From Microbacterium sp. Root180 (GTDB lineage Bacteria; Actinomycetota; Actinomycetes; Actinomycetales; Microbacteriaceae): 64,000 nt of DNA. A model generated the notes under the pieces. The model was not told where the DNA came from, did no database searches, and saw nothing but the letters and a program-made list of their open reading frames with translations. The stretch covers positions 134,415 through 198,414 of the forward strand of contig NZ_LMHS01000002.1 of the NCBI RefSeq assembly GCF_001428485.1, given 5' to 3'. The translations under genes were made by a program, and so were the position numbers. Below, piece by piece: positions 27,318-35,739 of the stretch (positions are counted from its first letter, which is position 1; each line of letters starts with the position of its first letter).

Positions 27318-28486
27318 GTGAAACCGAGCAGCCGGCGAATCAACCGCTGACACGCAAGCAGATGCGGGAGATCCGCAACACGGGGTCGACGCCCGTCATC
27401 ACCGCCGAAACCGCGGCCGAGGCCGCGGCCCCCGCCGACGAACTCGACGAGGCGACCTTCGTTGTGGAGTCGCCGCCCGCGCCGCCATCGGTCTTCGGCG
27501 CTCCGGCGTGGGAACCTGCTGCTGCGACTCCACGCGTGGCCGTCGCGCCGCTTCCTCGCGCCGCCGACCCCGTCGTCGTCGCGCCGGCGCCCGTCGCCGA
27601 CTCGACCGTCGACCTCGGCGCCTCACCGCTCACTCGCCGCCAGGCGCGTCAGCAGGAGCGCATCCGCACCGCCTCCGTGCCCGTCATCACCCCCGAGGTC
27701 GCCGCCGCGCATACGGCGTCCCTCGCGGCCGCAGGAGCGACTCCGGCGTTGACGCGCGACCAGCCGGTCAGCGCCAACAGCGGCATGCACGACCTGTTCG
27801 GACTCGCGACGGCACCGGCTCCGGTGATCCCGACGCCCGCCGAACGCGACGAGACGTCCGCGGAGCCGGAGGCGCCCGCCCACCTCGAAGAGTCGCCCGC
27901 CGAGTACGAAGCCTTCCGCGCCGTCGATGCGGTCCAGCCCTCCGCGTGGGAAGAGCTGGCAGCCGATGTCGAGGAGACGGACGCCAAGGAGGACCGCGTC
28001 GTCAACCCGCTCCTGGGAGCAGGACTGCTCGCCGGCGAGCCCGAGCAGGCTCCGCTGCCCGCATCGTTCGATCAGCTGCTCTCGCGATCGACCGGAACGG
28101 TTTCCATGCCCAACGCGCTGATCCTGTCGCAGGCGCCCGAGATCGCCCCCATGTCCGCGCCGATGAGCGCGACGGGTGAGGTGCTCATCACCGGCACGCT
28201 CAACCTGCCAGAGGGACTCGGGTCCACCGGCCACGCCCTGGGCACCGCCGACGGCAAAGAAGTCGACGCCACCCTCATCGACGGCGAGCTTCCTGCGCAC
28301 TCGTCCCCGACGCCCATCGCCGCCAGCGCCGCGATCAGCACGGTCAAGTCGGCCGGCGAGGTCATCAGGCCGCCGGTGCCGGAGAAGGGCAGCAAGCTCA
28401 TGCTGACGCTCGCCATCACCGCGGGTGCGCTCGCGCTGGCGCTCGTCGGTGTGCTCATCCTCGCCTTCGTGACGGGAGCACTGTGA
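27314..28486 (+). CDS. Tail-anchored disordered protein with repeated LTR-x-PVIT motif
   Basis: 390 residues, mostly Ala/Pro/Glu-rich and probably disordered, ending in one membrane span (about residues 362-388, [20 protein letters not shown]). A motif occurs twice: [19 protein letters not shown] at 12-30 and [25 protein letters not shown] from 106, each a basic helix followed by PVIT. With no signal peptide, the long part should be cytoplasmic and the tail inserted in the membrane. It sits between nadD and rsfS with start-stop overlaps on both sides, the place where many actinobacteria have a LytR-CpsA-Psr gene. Function unknown. Confidence 0.75.
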   Translation: MSETEQPANQPLTRKQMREIRNTGSTPVITAETAAEAAAPADELDEATFVVESPPAPPSVFGAPAWEPAAATPRVAVAPLPRAADPVVVAPAPVADSTVDLGASPLTRRQARQQERIRTASVPVITPEVAAAHTASLAAAGATPALTRDQPVSANSGMHDLFGLATAPAPVIPTPAERDETSAEPEAPAHLEESPAEYEAFRAVDAVQPSAWEELAADVEETDAKEDRVVNPLLGAGLLAGEPEQAPLPASFDQLLSRSTGTVSMPNALILSQAPEIAPMSAPMSATGEVLITGTLNLPEGLGSTGHALGTADGKEVDATLIDGELPAHSSPTPIAASAAISTVKSAGEVIRPPVPEKGSKLMLTLAITAGALALALVGVLILAFVTGAL

Positions 28487-28863
28487 TGACGGCATCCGCC
28501 CAGTCCCACGACATGCTGCAGATCGCGGCGATCGCCGCCGACGCGAAGGGCGGCGAGGAGCTCGTCGCGCTCGACGTCTCGGGGCCGCTCCCGCTCGTCG
28601 ACGTCTTCCTCCTCGTGACCGGGCGCAGCGAGCGCAACGTCGCCGCCATCGCCGACGAGGTCGAGGACCGCCTGCTCGAGGCCGGACACAAGAGGCTGCG
28701 TCGCGAGGGCCGCAAAGAGTCGCGATGGGTGCTGCTCGACTTCGGCGACCTGGTGGTGCACGTGTTCCACGAGGAGGAGCGCATGTACTACGGGCTCGAG
28801 CGCCTCTGGAAGGACTGCCCGGTCGTGCCGATCGAGCTCCCCACGCCCGCCGCCGCGGAGTGA
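28486..28863 (+). CDS. rsfS: Ribosomal silencing factor RsfS
   Basis: 125 residues. Binds L14 on the 50S subunit and blocks joining to 30S when nutrients run low. The family pattern DVFLLVTGRSERNVAAIADEV and the late LLDFGDLVVHVFHEEERMYYGLERLW are intact. The ATG at 28486 shares its A with the previous stop (TGATG); a GTG at 28483 is an alternative. Conserved order nadD-x-rsfS supports the call. A tRNA gene follows with its own promoter. Confidence 0.95.
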   Translation: MTASAQSHDMLQIAAIAADAKGGEELVALDVSGPLPLVDVFLLVTGRSERNVAAIADEVEDRLLEAGHKRLRREGRKESRWVLLDFGDLVVHVFHEEERMYYGLERLWKDCPVVPIELPTPAAAE

Positions 28864-28871
28864 TCAGCCGG

Positions 28872-28901
28872 TTCGGAGCACCCGAAACCGTGTTGTAAGC
28901 T
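28872..28901 (+). promoter_or_regulatory. Promoter of tRNA-Ala
   Basis: -35 TTCGGA at 28872-28877, 18-bp spacer, -10 TAAGCT at 28896-28901, 33 bp before the tRNA 5' end. Confidence 0.5.
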
Positions 28902-28934
28902 GGTCTAGTTGCCCCGCGAGGGGCGGCGAAATCC

Positions 28935-29007
28935 GGGCCTGTGGCGCAGCTGGTAGCGCACCTGCATGGCATGCAGGGGGTCAGGGGTTCGAGTCCCCTC
29001 AGGTCCA
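28935..29007 (+). tRNA. tRNA-Ala (anticodon GGC)
   Basis: 73-nt cloverleaf: acceptor GGGCCTG/CAGGTCC with one G-U pair, D arm GCGC-AGCTGGTA-GCGC, anticodon stem CCTGC/GCAGG with loop ATGGCAT giving anticodon GGC, a five-base variable loop GGGTC, and T arm AGGGG-TTCGAGT-CCCCT. Discriminator base A; CCA is not encoded, as usual in actinobacteria. Confidence 0.97.
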
Positions 29008-29013
29008 CCGAAT

Positions 29014-29041
29014 GAAAGCCCCCGAGACATCGGGGGCTTTC
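29014..29041 (+). terminator. Intrinsic terminator after tRNA-Ala
   Basis: 12-bp perfect stem GAAAGCCCCCGA / TCGGGGGCTTTC with loop GACA, followed by GGCTTTTCC. The strongest terminator in the window. Confidence 0.9.
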
Positions 29042-29121
29042 GGCTTTTCCGGGCAGTGGGGCCGCAGCCGTTGACCGAACCGTGCGGTCGGGGGACGCTA
29101 GGGGAGACCCCGGAGGATGAC

Positions 29122-29598
29122 ATGCCCGAAGCAACCCCGTTCCTGTGGTTCGACGACGACGCCGAGACCGCCATCACCTTCTACACGGAACTGATCCCCG
29201 ACTCGTCGATCGTGTCGGTGGGGAAGTATCCCGACGAGGTCCCGGGAATGGGGGGCAAGGTGATGCACGCCCACTTCCGTCTCGCCGGCCGCGACTACTA
29301 CGCGATGGATGCCGGTCCCCAGTTCCCCTTCACCGAGGCGATCTCGCTGTATGTCTCGTGCGCGGACCAGGCGGAGGTGGACCGGTACTGGGACGCCCTG
29401 ACGGCCGACGGCGGGCAGGAGCAGCCGTGCGGCTGGCTCAAGGACCGGTGGGGGCTGTCCTGGCAGATCATCCCGGATCGCCTCATCGAGCTGATCCGGC
29501 ACCCCGACCCCGAAACCGCTCACCGCGCGGTCCAGGCCATGCTCACGATGCACCGCATCGACATCGCGGCGCTCGAGGCGGCGGCCGCAGGGGCGTGA
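29122..29598 (+). CDS. VOC-fold (PhnB / 3-demethylubiquinone-methyltransferase-like) protein
   Basis: 158 residues. The pattern EATPFLWFDDDAETAITFYT, then VSVGKYPDEVPGMGGKVMHA and CGWLKDRWGLSWQIIP, is that of the PhnB-like group of the glyoxalase/VOC superfamily, often annotated as 3-demethylubiquinone-9 methyltransferase on weak grounds. No SAM site is present; a metal-dependent lyase or dioxygenase-like role is more likely, with substrate unknown. The ATG at 29122 follows CGGAGGATG. The stop overlaps the next start (GTGA), so it is coupled to the sugar-dehydrogenase lipoprotein. Confidence 0.85.
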   Translation: MPEATPFLWFDDDAETAITFYTELIPDSSIVSVGKYPDEVPGMGGKVMHAHFRLAGRDYYAMDAGPQFPFTEAISLYVSCADQAEVDRYWDALTADGGQEQPCGWLKDRWGLSWQIIPDRLIELIRHPDPETAHRAVQAMLTMHRIDIAALEAAAAGA

Positions 29599-30740
29599 CC
29601 CGCCGCGCGCGCCTCGTCGCGGTCGGATGCCTCGTCCTGGCCGCGATGGCGGCATCCGGTTGCGCACCGACACCCTCGCGGGAGGCCGCTCCGTCGCTGG
29701 TGCCGCCCACGTCGATCACTCCTGCGCCGAGCGCCGAGCCGACCGGCGCGTGGCGCGTCGACGGCGCACCGCAGGCGCTCGCATCCGGGCTCGCCGCTCC
29801 GTGGTCGGTCGTGCCGCTCGCCGGCGGAGGAGCGCTGATCTCGCAGCGCGACGACGGCACCGTCGTCGAGCTGACGCCGGAGGGGGAGCGGCGCACGGCG
29901 GGGACCGTGCCGGGCGTGGTGTCCGGAGGCGAGTCCGGCCTGCACGGACTCGCTCTCTTCGAGAGCGACGACGCGACCTGGCTGTACGCGTATCACGGCG
30001 CGGCCGACGACAACCGCGTGGTGCGGATGCCGCTCCTCGGCGGACCGGGGACGCTGGCGCTCGGCGAGAGCGAGCTGGTGTTCGACGGGATCCCGCGGGC
30101 GAGCACCCACGACGGCGGGCGCATCGCCTTCGGCCCCGATGGCATGCTCTACGTGGCGACCGGGGACGCGCAGCACCGCGACGCACCGCAGGATCCTGAC
30201 GCGCTCGGCGGCAAGATCCTCCGACTGGACCCCGAGGGCGATCCGGCCGAAGGCAACCCGTGGGGCACCGCGGTGTGGTCGCTGGGGCACCGCAACGTGC
30301 AGGGGCTCGCGTGGACCCGGGACGGCACGATGTGGGCGAGCGAGTTCGGTCAGGACACGTGGGACGAGCTCAATCGCATCGAGGCAGGCGGAAACTACGG
30401 CTGGCCCGTGGTCGAGGGAGAGGCGGGACGCGAGGGGATGATCGATCCCATCGCCAGCTGGGCCACCGCCGATGCCAGTCCCAGCGGCATCGCCGCCGTG
30501 GGGGACACCGTGTTCGTGGCGGGCCTGCGCGGTGAGCGCCTGTGGGTCGTGGACACCGCAGACGGGACGGCGGCGGGGGAGCCGACCGCCGTTCTGACCG
30601 GTGACCAGGGGCGGCTGCGCGACGCCGTCGCCGCTCCCGACGGCACGCTGTGGGTGCTCACCGGCAACACCGACGGCAGGGGATCGCCGCGGCCCGAGGA
30701 CGACCTGCTCCTGCGCCTGCGGCTCGTGCCCGCGCCGTGA
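29595..30740 (+). CDS. PQQ-dependent sugar dehydrogenase-like lipoprotein
   Basis: 381 residues. A lipoprotein signal ends in AASGC with the lipid-modified Cys at C23, so the protein is anchored outside the membrane. The rest is a GSDH-type beta-propeller: LAAPWSVVPLAGGGALISQR, HGLALF, HDGGRIAFGPDGMLYVATGD, WSLGHRNVQGLAWT, GGNYGWPVVEG. Relatives oxidise aldose sugars with PQQ, but many have no proven activity and this genome segment has no pqq genes. The GTG start overlaps the VOC stop by four bases. Confidence 0.88.
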   Translation: MTRRARLVAVGCLVLAAMAASGCAPTPSREAAPSLVPPTSITPAPSAEPTGAWRVDGAPQALASGLAAPWSVVPLAGGGALISQRDDGTVVELTPEGERRTAGTVPGVVSGGESGLHGLALFESDDATWLYAYHGAADDNRVVRMPLLGGPGTLALGESELVFDGIPRASTHDGGRIAFGPDGMLYVATGDAQHRDAPQDPDALGGKILRLDPEGDPAEGNPWGTAVWSLGHRNVQGLAWTRDGTMWASEFGQDTWDELNRIEAGGNYGWPVVEGEAGREGMIDPIASWATADASPSGIAAVGDTVFVAGLRGERLWVVDTADGTAAGEPTAVLTGDQGRLRDAVAAPDGTLWVLTGNTDGRGSPRPEDDLLLRLRLVPAP

Positions 30741-30774
30741 CGCGTCGCCGCGCCCCGCGCACGCGACTCGGCGC

Positions 30775-30780
30775 TACGGT
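30775..30780 (+). promoter_or_regulatory. -10 hexamer of a leaderless promoter for the zinc peptidase-AidB pair
   Basis: TACGGT, six bases (GAGAGC) before the GTG at 30787. It settles the start of the zinc peptidase, for which a longer reading frame exists. Confidence 0.55.
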
Positions 30781-30786
30781 GAGAGC

Positions 30787-31872
30787 GTGAGCTCCCAGCC
30801 CCGCTGTCCGCACTGCCGCCATTTCGTGTACCTCGACACCTTGGTCTGCCCGAACTGCGAGGCGGAGCTCGGCTTTCACATCGTGACGCGCCAGTTCTAC
30901 GGCATCCGCCACGGTCGCGTCCAGATCGACGACATGACCTGGTACACCTGCTCGAACCGGGAATGGGCGTGCAACTGGCTGGTACGCGAGGATGCTCCGG
31001 CCGGACGCTGCTTCTCGTGCCGCCTGACGCGTCGGCGGCCCGCGGCGGACGACACCGTCGCGCTCGAGAAGCTCGCCAAGACCGAGGAGGCCAAGCGCCG
31101 GCTCCTGCTCCAGCTGGGTGACCTCGGACTGCCTATCGTGCCGTGGGACGTCGCCGAGGGCGGCCTCGGCTTCGATCTCATCTCGAGCCTCACCGACGGC
31201 AAGCCCGTCATGATCGGGCACGCGAACGGCATCGTCACGATCGACCTCGCCGAGAGCCTCGACGACCGGCGTGAGGCGCTGCGCGTGCGGCTCGGAGAGC
31301 CGTATCGCACGATCCTCGGGCATCTGCGGCACGAGGTCGGCCACTACTTCCAGAACGTGCTCCTCGCCGACGACGCACTGTGGGCGCAGTGCCGGGCGCT
31401 GTTCGGGGACGAGCGCGCCAGCTACCGCGACGCGCTGTCGCGCCACTACAAGCTCGGGGCACCGGCCGGCTGGCACGAGAGCTTCATCTCGGAGTACGCG
31501 ACGATGCACCCGTGGGAGGACTTCGCCGAGACCTTCGCTCACTACCTGCACATCACGGGCACCCTCCAGACGGCGGCGGCTCTCGGCATCCACCTCGACT
31601 CCGCCGTCACGAATCTCCGCGACACGGACGTCGTCCCCATCGAGTCGTATCGCGACGAGCCCATCCAGCGACTGCTGACGGACTGGGAGTGGATGTCGCA
31701 GGCGTTCAACCGCATCAATCGCGCCATGGGCTTCGGCGACCTTTACCCCTTCACGATCGTGGGCCCGGTCCGCCACAAGCTCGAGTTCGTCCACGACATC
31801 ATCACGCGCGCCCCGCTCACCTTCGACGAGCAGTCCGCCCTCGCCTTCGCGCCCGCGCCGGAGCGGGCGTGA
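30787..31872 (+). CDS. Putative zinc-binding metallopeptidase with zinc ribbons
   Basis: 361 residues. The N-terminal ~90 residues hold zinc-ribbon cysteines: CPHC at 7-10 and CPNC shortly after, then CSNREWACNW and GRCFSC. The C-terminal part has the gluzincin motif HEVGHYF with H182 and H186, and WEDFAETFAHYLH, whose Glu is a plausible third ligand. This is the family annotated as putative zinc-binding peptidase (PF15887/COG4307 type); its substrate is unknown. The start is the GTG six bases after TACGGT. The stop overlaps the AidB-like gene (GTGA), so the two are cotranslated. Confidence 0.88.
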   Translation: MSSQPRCPHCRHFVYLDTLVCPNCEAELGFHIVTRQFYGIRHGRVQIDDMTWYTCSNREWACNWLVREDAPAGRCFSCRLTRRRPAADDTVALEKLAKTEEAKRRLLLQLGDLGLPIVPWDVAEGGLGFDLISSLTDGKPVMIGHANGIVTIDLAESLDDRREALRVRLGEPYRTILGHLRHEVGHYFQNVLLADDALWAQCRALFGDERASYRDALSRHYKLGAPAGWHESFISEYATMHPWEDFAETFAHYLHITGTLQTAAALGIHLDSAVTNLRDTDVVPIESYRDEPIQRLLTDWEWMSQAFNRINRAMGFGDLYPFTIVGPVRHKLEFVHDIITRAPLTFDEQSALAFAPAPERA

Positions 31873-33548
31873 CGACCTTCTCCCGTGGTCAGCGCGTGAT
31901 CGGCGCGTTCACCCACTTCGTCGAGAACCAGCCGCCGTGGCGCGTCGATGTCGACGAGTACTCCGCCAACGCGCCCCTGGTCGCGGCCCTCGACGCCTTC
32001 GGCGCGGGCTGGGCAGACTCCGGGCTGCGCGAGGCCGGCGCGCTCGTCGGCTCGCTCGACTTCCAGCGCGATGCCGAGCTGGCCAATACACACACCCCCG
32101 TCTTGTACACGCACGACCGGTGGGGCTTCCGGCTCGACGAGGTCGAGTACGACCCGTCCTACCACCGGGTGATCGCCGCGGCGCTCGCGCACGGCGCCCA
32201 CACCTCGGCATGGGCGAATCCCCGACCGGGCGCTCACGTCGCGCGGGCCGCCGCCTTCATGCTCTTCGCACAGGTCGAGCCCGGGCACGCCTGCCCGGTG
32301 TCGATGACCCACGCCGCCGTCGCGTCGATCGCGGATTCGCCGTGGGTCGCGGACGAGTGGATGCCGCGCCTGCTGTCCCGCGAGTACGACCCGCGCCTGC
32401 TTCCCGCCGATCAGAAGCCCAGCGCCCTCATCGGCATGGCGATGACGGAGAAGCAGGGGGGATCGGACGTGCGCGCCGGGACGACCGTCGGGGTGTCGAT
32501 GGGCGGGCATGCGTACCAGCTCACCGGCCACAAGTGGTTCTGCTCCGCTCCGATGTCGGACGGCTTCCTGGTGCTCGCCCACACCCGGCGAGGCGGGACG
32601 GAGGAGGGCCTGTCGTGTCTGTTCGTGCCGCGCATCCTGCCGGGCGGCACGCGCAACGTCTTCCGGCTGCAGCGGCTGAAGGACAAGCTGGGCAACCGCT
32701 CGAACGCGTCGGGCGAAGTGGAGTTCGACGGCACGGTCGGATTCGTGCTCGGCGAGCCCGGCCGGGGCGTGCGGACGATCATCGAGATGGTGCAGCGCAC
32801 ACGCCTGGACTGTGTTCTGGGCACCGCCGCGGGGATGCGCCAATCCGTTGCCGAGGCCCTCTGGCACGCGCGCGGGCGCGAGGCCTTCGGCGCGCCCCTG
32901 GTCGGGCAGCCCGCGATGACGGCGGTCCTGGCCGACCTCGCCCTGGAGTCCGAGGCGGCCATGCTGACGGGCCTGCGCCTCGCGCAGCTCTTCGAGGCCG
33001 AGGCATCCGATCACGACGTCGCCCTGCGCCGCCTGGCCACGCCCATCGCGAAGTACTGGGTATGCAAGCGCGGACCGCACCATGCGTACGAGGCGCTCGA
33101 GTGCCTCGGCGGCAACGGCTACACCGAGGCGTTCCCGCTCGCACGGCGCTACCGCGAGCAGCCGGTCATGGCGATCTGGGAGGGATCGGGCAACGTCATC
33201 GCCCTCGATGTGCTGCGGGCGCTCACGCGTGATCCCGACTCCGCGGACGCCTTCGCCGCCGAACTCGCGACGACCGACGGCGCGTCGGCGACGCTCGACG
33301 CCCACAGTGCGCGCACACTCGCCCTGCTGCGCGATCTGCAGGGTGCCGACGCGGATGCCGCGCAGGGACAGGCGCGCAGGCTCACGGAGTCGCTGGCGCT
33401 GGCGTTCCAGGCGTCGCTCATGCTGCGCCACGCACCCTCGCGCGATGCTGAGGCCTTCATCGGCGCACGACTGGGCGAAGACCGTGGCGCGCAGTACGGA
33501 GTCCTGCCGGTGGGAACGGATGCCGCCGCCATCGTCGCGCGACACTGA
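31869..33548 (+). CDS. Acyl-CoA dehydrogenase family protein, AidB-like
   Basis: 559 residues, near the 541 of E. coli AidB. An extra N-terminal segment (about 1-170) precedes the flavin core: MTEKQGGSDVRAGTT, GHKWFCSAPMSDGFLVLAHT, RLKDKLGNRSNASGEVEF, and ECLGGNGYTEAFPLARRYRE near the end. AidB binds FAD and DNA and is induced by alkylation damage; its enzymatic role is still debated. Coupling to the zinc peptidase by a GTGA overlap is notable. A branched-chain acyl-CoA dehydrogenase is the alternative, but the length and N-terminal domain favour AidB. Confidence 0.88.
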   Translation: MTTFSRGQRVIGAFTHFVENQPPWRVDVDEYSANAPLVAALDAFGAGWADSGLREAGALVGSLDFQRDAELANTHTPVLYTHDRWGFRLDEVEYDPSYHRVIAAALAHGAHTSAWANPRPGAHVARAAAFMLFAQVEPGHACPVSMTHAAVASIADSPWVADEWMPRLLSREYDPRLLPADQKPSALIGMAMTEKQGGSDVRAGTTVGVSMGGHAYQLTGHKWFCSAPMSDGFLVLAHTRRGGTEEGLSCLFVPRILPGGTRNVFRLQRLKDKLGNRSNASGEVEFDGTVGFVLGEPGRGVRTIIEMVQRTRLDCVLGTAAGMRQSVAEALWHARGREAFGAPLVGQPAMTAVLADLALESEAAMLTGLRLAQLFEAEASDHDVALRRLATPIAKYWVCKRGPHHAYEALECLGGNGYTEAFPLARRYREQPVMAIWEGSGNVIALDVLRALTRDPDSADAFAAELATTDGASATLDAHSARTLALLRDLQGADADAAQGQARRLTESLALAFQASLMLRHAPSRDAEAFIGARLGEDRGAQYGVLPVGTDAAAIVARH

Positions 33549-33597
33549 GGCCCGGTCCTCGCAGCCTGCGGGCGGTGCGCGATCGCCGGGCGCGACC

Positions 33598-33603
33598 TAG
33601 GCT
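33598..33603 (+). promoter_or_regulatory. -10 hexamer of a leaderless promoter for the GH3 gene
   Basis: TAGGCT, six bases (GACGGG) before the GTG at 33610. Confidence 0.6.
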
Positions 33604-33609
33604 GACGGG

Positions 33610-34818
33610 GTGGATGTCGCTCGACGGGGGATGGCCGCCGCGACGGTCGCGCTCGGGCTCGTGGCGATCGGCGTGATGCCGTCGGCCTCAGCGGAAGAGG
33701 TGGATCCTTCGTCGTCCGCGGAGGTGGGAGCCGTCCGGGTCGAGGCGGCCGCCGAAGACGGCGTGCACGACCAGGCCGTGCGCGCGGTGGCCGCGATGTC
33801 CCTCCGCGAACGCGCGGCATCCGTTGTCATGGGGCACATTCCCACGACGGACACGGCTGCGCTGCGGGACTACATGGCCTCGAGCGGCATCGGCGGGTTC
33901 ATCCTGATGGGTGCGAACATCCCCGGGAGCGAGAGCGCCCTGCGCGACGTGACGACCGCGCTCACGCTCGACCCGGCGCTGCCGCCGCTCATCGCGATCG
34001 ATCAGGAGGGCGGCGACGTGTCGAGGCTGCCCTGGGACGGATTCCCCTCGTCCCTCGAGCTCAAGGACGCGCCGCCGGCCGCCGCCCAGGACGCCTTCGC
34101 CGCTCGTGCGGCCCTCGTCCAGCGGGGCGGCATCGGGGTGAACTTCGGGATCGTGGCCGACGAGACGGACGACCCGGGCTCCTTCATCTACCGCCGCTCG
34201 CTCGGCACGACCCCGGACGCGGCCGCGGAGCGCGTCGCAGCGGCGGTCGCCGGCGAAGGCGGGGCGGCGATGTCGACGCTCAAGCACTTCCCGGGTCACG
34301 GCGCAGCGCCCGGCGATTCGCACGAGGGCATACCGTCCACGGACATGTCGAAGGATCAGTGGGCCGGCTCCGATGGCGTGCCCTTCGCCGCCGGCATCGA
34401 TGCCGATGCCCCGCTGCTGATGTTCGGGCACCTCGCCTACACCGCGGTCGATGCCGCACCTGCGAGCCTGTCGCCCGAGTGGCATCGGATCGCGCGGGAG
34501 GATCTCGGCTTCGAAGGCATCGCGGTGACCGACGACCTCGGCATGCTCGAGGCCTCCGGCGATCCCCGCTACCGCGATCCGGTGGCCAATGCGGTCGCCG
34601 CCCTCTCGGCCGGGAACGACCTCGTGCTGGGCGTGATGTTCTCGGACGCGCGGAGTGCGACGCGGATCGTGGACGGGATCGTCGCGGCAGTCGAGTCGGG
34701 GACGCTGCCGGCGGAGCGGCTCGACGAGGCGGCGGCGCGCGTTCAGGCGATGCGCATGAGCCTGGCCGCCGACGGGCGAGGTCTCGTTCCGTGTGCCGAC
34801 TGCCAGCCCGCCGACTGA
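33610..34818 (+). CDS. Glycoside hydrolase family 3, NagZ-like beta-N-acetylhexosaminidase
   Basis: 402 residues. An N-terminal signal peptide (MAAATVALGLVAIGVMPSASA) directs export. The catalytic barrel has LIAIDQEGGDVSRLP, KHFPGHG from residue 225, and the Asp-His pair loop DSHEGIPSTD that serves as acid/base in NagZ. The nucleophile is likely the Asp in GIAVTDDLGM. It would remove N-acetylglucosamine from muropeptides or similar polymers outside the cell. No C-terminal GH3 domain, as usual for NagZ. The reading frame ends exactly where the convergent glycosylase-like gene ends (TGATCA). Confidence 0.9.
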   Translation: MDVARRGMAAATVALGLVAIGVMPSASAEEVDPSSSAEVGAVRVEAAAEDGVHDQAVRAVAAMSLRERAASVVMGHIPTTDTAALRDYMASSGIGGFILMGANIPGSESALRDVTTALTLDPALPPLIAIDQEGGDVSRLPWDGFPSSLELKDAPPAAAQDAFAARAALVQRGGIGVNFGIVADETDDPGSFIYRRSLGTTPDAAAERVAAAVAGEGGAAMSTLKHFPGHGAAPGDSHEGIPSTDMSKDQWAGSDGVPFAAGIDADAPLLMFGHLAYTAVDAAPASLSPEWHRIAREDLGFEGIAVTDDLGMLEASGDPRYRDPVANAVAALSAGNDLVLGVMFSDARSATRIVDGIVAAVESGTLPAERLDEAAARVQAMRMSLAADGRGLVPCADCQPAD

Positions 34819-35694
34819 TCAGCCTCGATCGATGACCTCGAGGAGCCTGGCGCGGATCGCCTGACCGCGTTCCGCGAAGGCGCGCTGTGCGCGCACGTAC
34901 TCGGCCTTGCCCTCGGGGGACTCGATCGGGACGGGCTCGTAGCCCCACGGCGCGAGATCGTAAGGGGATGCGCGCATGTCGAGCGTCCGGATGTCGCGGG
35001 CGAGCTCGAAGGCGTCCAGCAGCACGTCGCCCGGCACGATCGGACCGAGCTTGATCGCCCACTTGTAGAGGTCCATGCCCGCGTGGAGGCACCCCGGCTG
35101 CTCGAGTGCCGCCTGGCGGTCGCGGGTCGGGATCTCGCGATTGCGCGGCGCGGCGTCGGGGGTGAAGAAGCGGAAGGCGTCGAAGTGGGTGCAGCGCAGA
35201 TCGTGCGCCTCGACCACCGCGTCGGTGGCGGCTTGACCGAGCCGCAGCGGCACCTCGTGGCGATGGTCGGACTCGCGGTAGACCATCGCCCACTCGTGCA
35301 GTCCGAAGCATCCGTACCCGGCGGTGCGTCCCGAGGTGGCGCGGAGGATGCGGCCGATGTTCACGATGAGGGCGTCGTACTCGCCGCGCCACCCGGCGCC
35401 GTCCACGACGAGCGATCCCGGCACGTCGCCGGGTGCGTAGCCGCGCCAACGCGCGCGGGGCGTGCCGGCGGCATCCGCCAGTTCGACGCCTTCGCCGGGA
35501 TGCCAGCGCCGCAGAACGGCGGGCTTGTAGGAGTAGTACGTGAACAGGAAGTCCTCGACCGGATGCTTCTCGCCGCGGGACGCGCGGGCGCGATGCGCTG
35601 CCGTGAGGGCGTCGGCCCGTGCGCCATGAGCGCGCTCGAGGTCGCGCCACACGGGTGCGGCGAGCACGGTGCTCGAAGGGGGCGCGATCGTCAC
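34819..35694 (-). CDS. Conserved actinobacterial protein annotated as 3-methyladenine DNA glycosylase
   Basis: 291 residues. The conserved block RGEKHPVEDFLFTYYSYKPA and the later GYGCFGLHEWAMVYR, DLRCTHFDAFRFFTPDA, and LDMRASPYDL are those of an actinobacterial family that databases label 3-methyladenine DNA glycosylase. I see no helix-hairpin-helix or AAG-type motif that would prove glycosylase activity, so treat the label as provisional. The GTG at 35694 is six bases after a TATCCT -10. It converges on the GH3 gene with no bases between the two stops, and the SRAP gene upstream on the same strand is also damage-related. Confidence 0.72.
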   Translation of the reverse strand: MTIAPPSSTVLAAPVWRDLERAHGARADALTAAHRARASRGEKHPVEDFLFTYYSYKPAVLRRWHPGEGVELADAAGTPRARWRGYAPGDVPGSLVVDGAGWRGEYDALIVNIGRILRATSGRTAGYGCFGLHEWAMVYRESDHRHEVPLRLGQAATDAVVEAHDLRCTHFDAFRFFTPDAAPRNREIPTRDRQAALEQPGCLHAGMDLYKWAIKLGPIVPGDVLLDAFELARDIRTLDMRASPYDLAPWGYEPVPIESPEGKAEYVRAQRAFAERGQAIRARLLEVIDRG

Positions 35695-35700
35695 CGTTCG

Positions 35701-35706
35701 AGGATA
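35701..35706 (-). promoter_or_regulatory. -10 hexamer of a leaderless promoter for the glycosylase-like gene
   Basis: TATCCT on the minus strand, six bases (CGAACG) before the GTG at 35694. Confidence 0.55.
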
Positions 35707-35739
35707 CGCGCGGCGCGGGACCCCGTTGCGGGCAGCGCC

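Noticed and set aside
28966..29121. Extension of the VOC protein frame into tRNA-Ala
   Set aside because: The frame runs through the tRNA and its terminator; the ATG at 29122 with CGGAGG upstream is the real start.
29595..30740. Sugar-dehydrogenase lipoprotein as proof of PQQ-dependent respiration
   Set aside because: No PQQ synthesis genes or electron-transfer partners are in the window, and many proteins with this propeller lack the activity.
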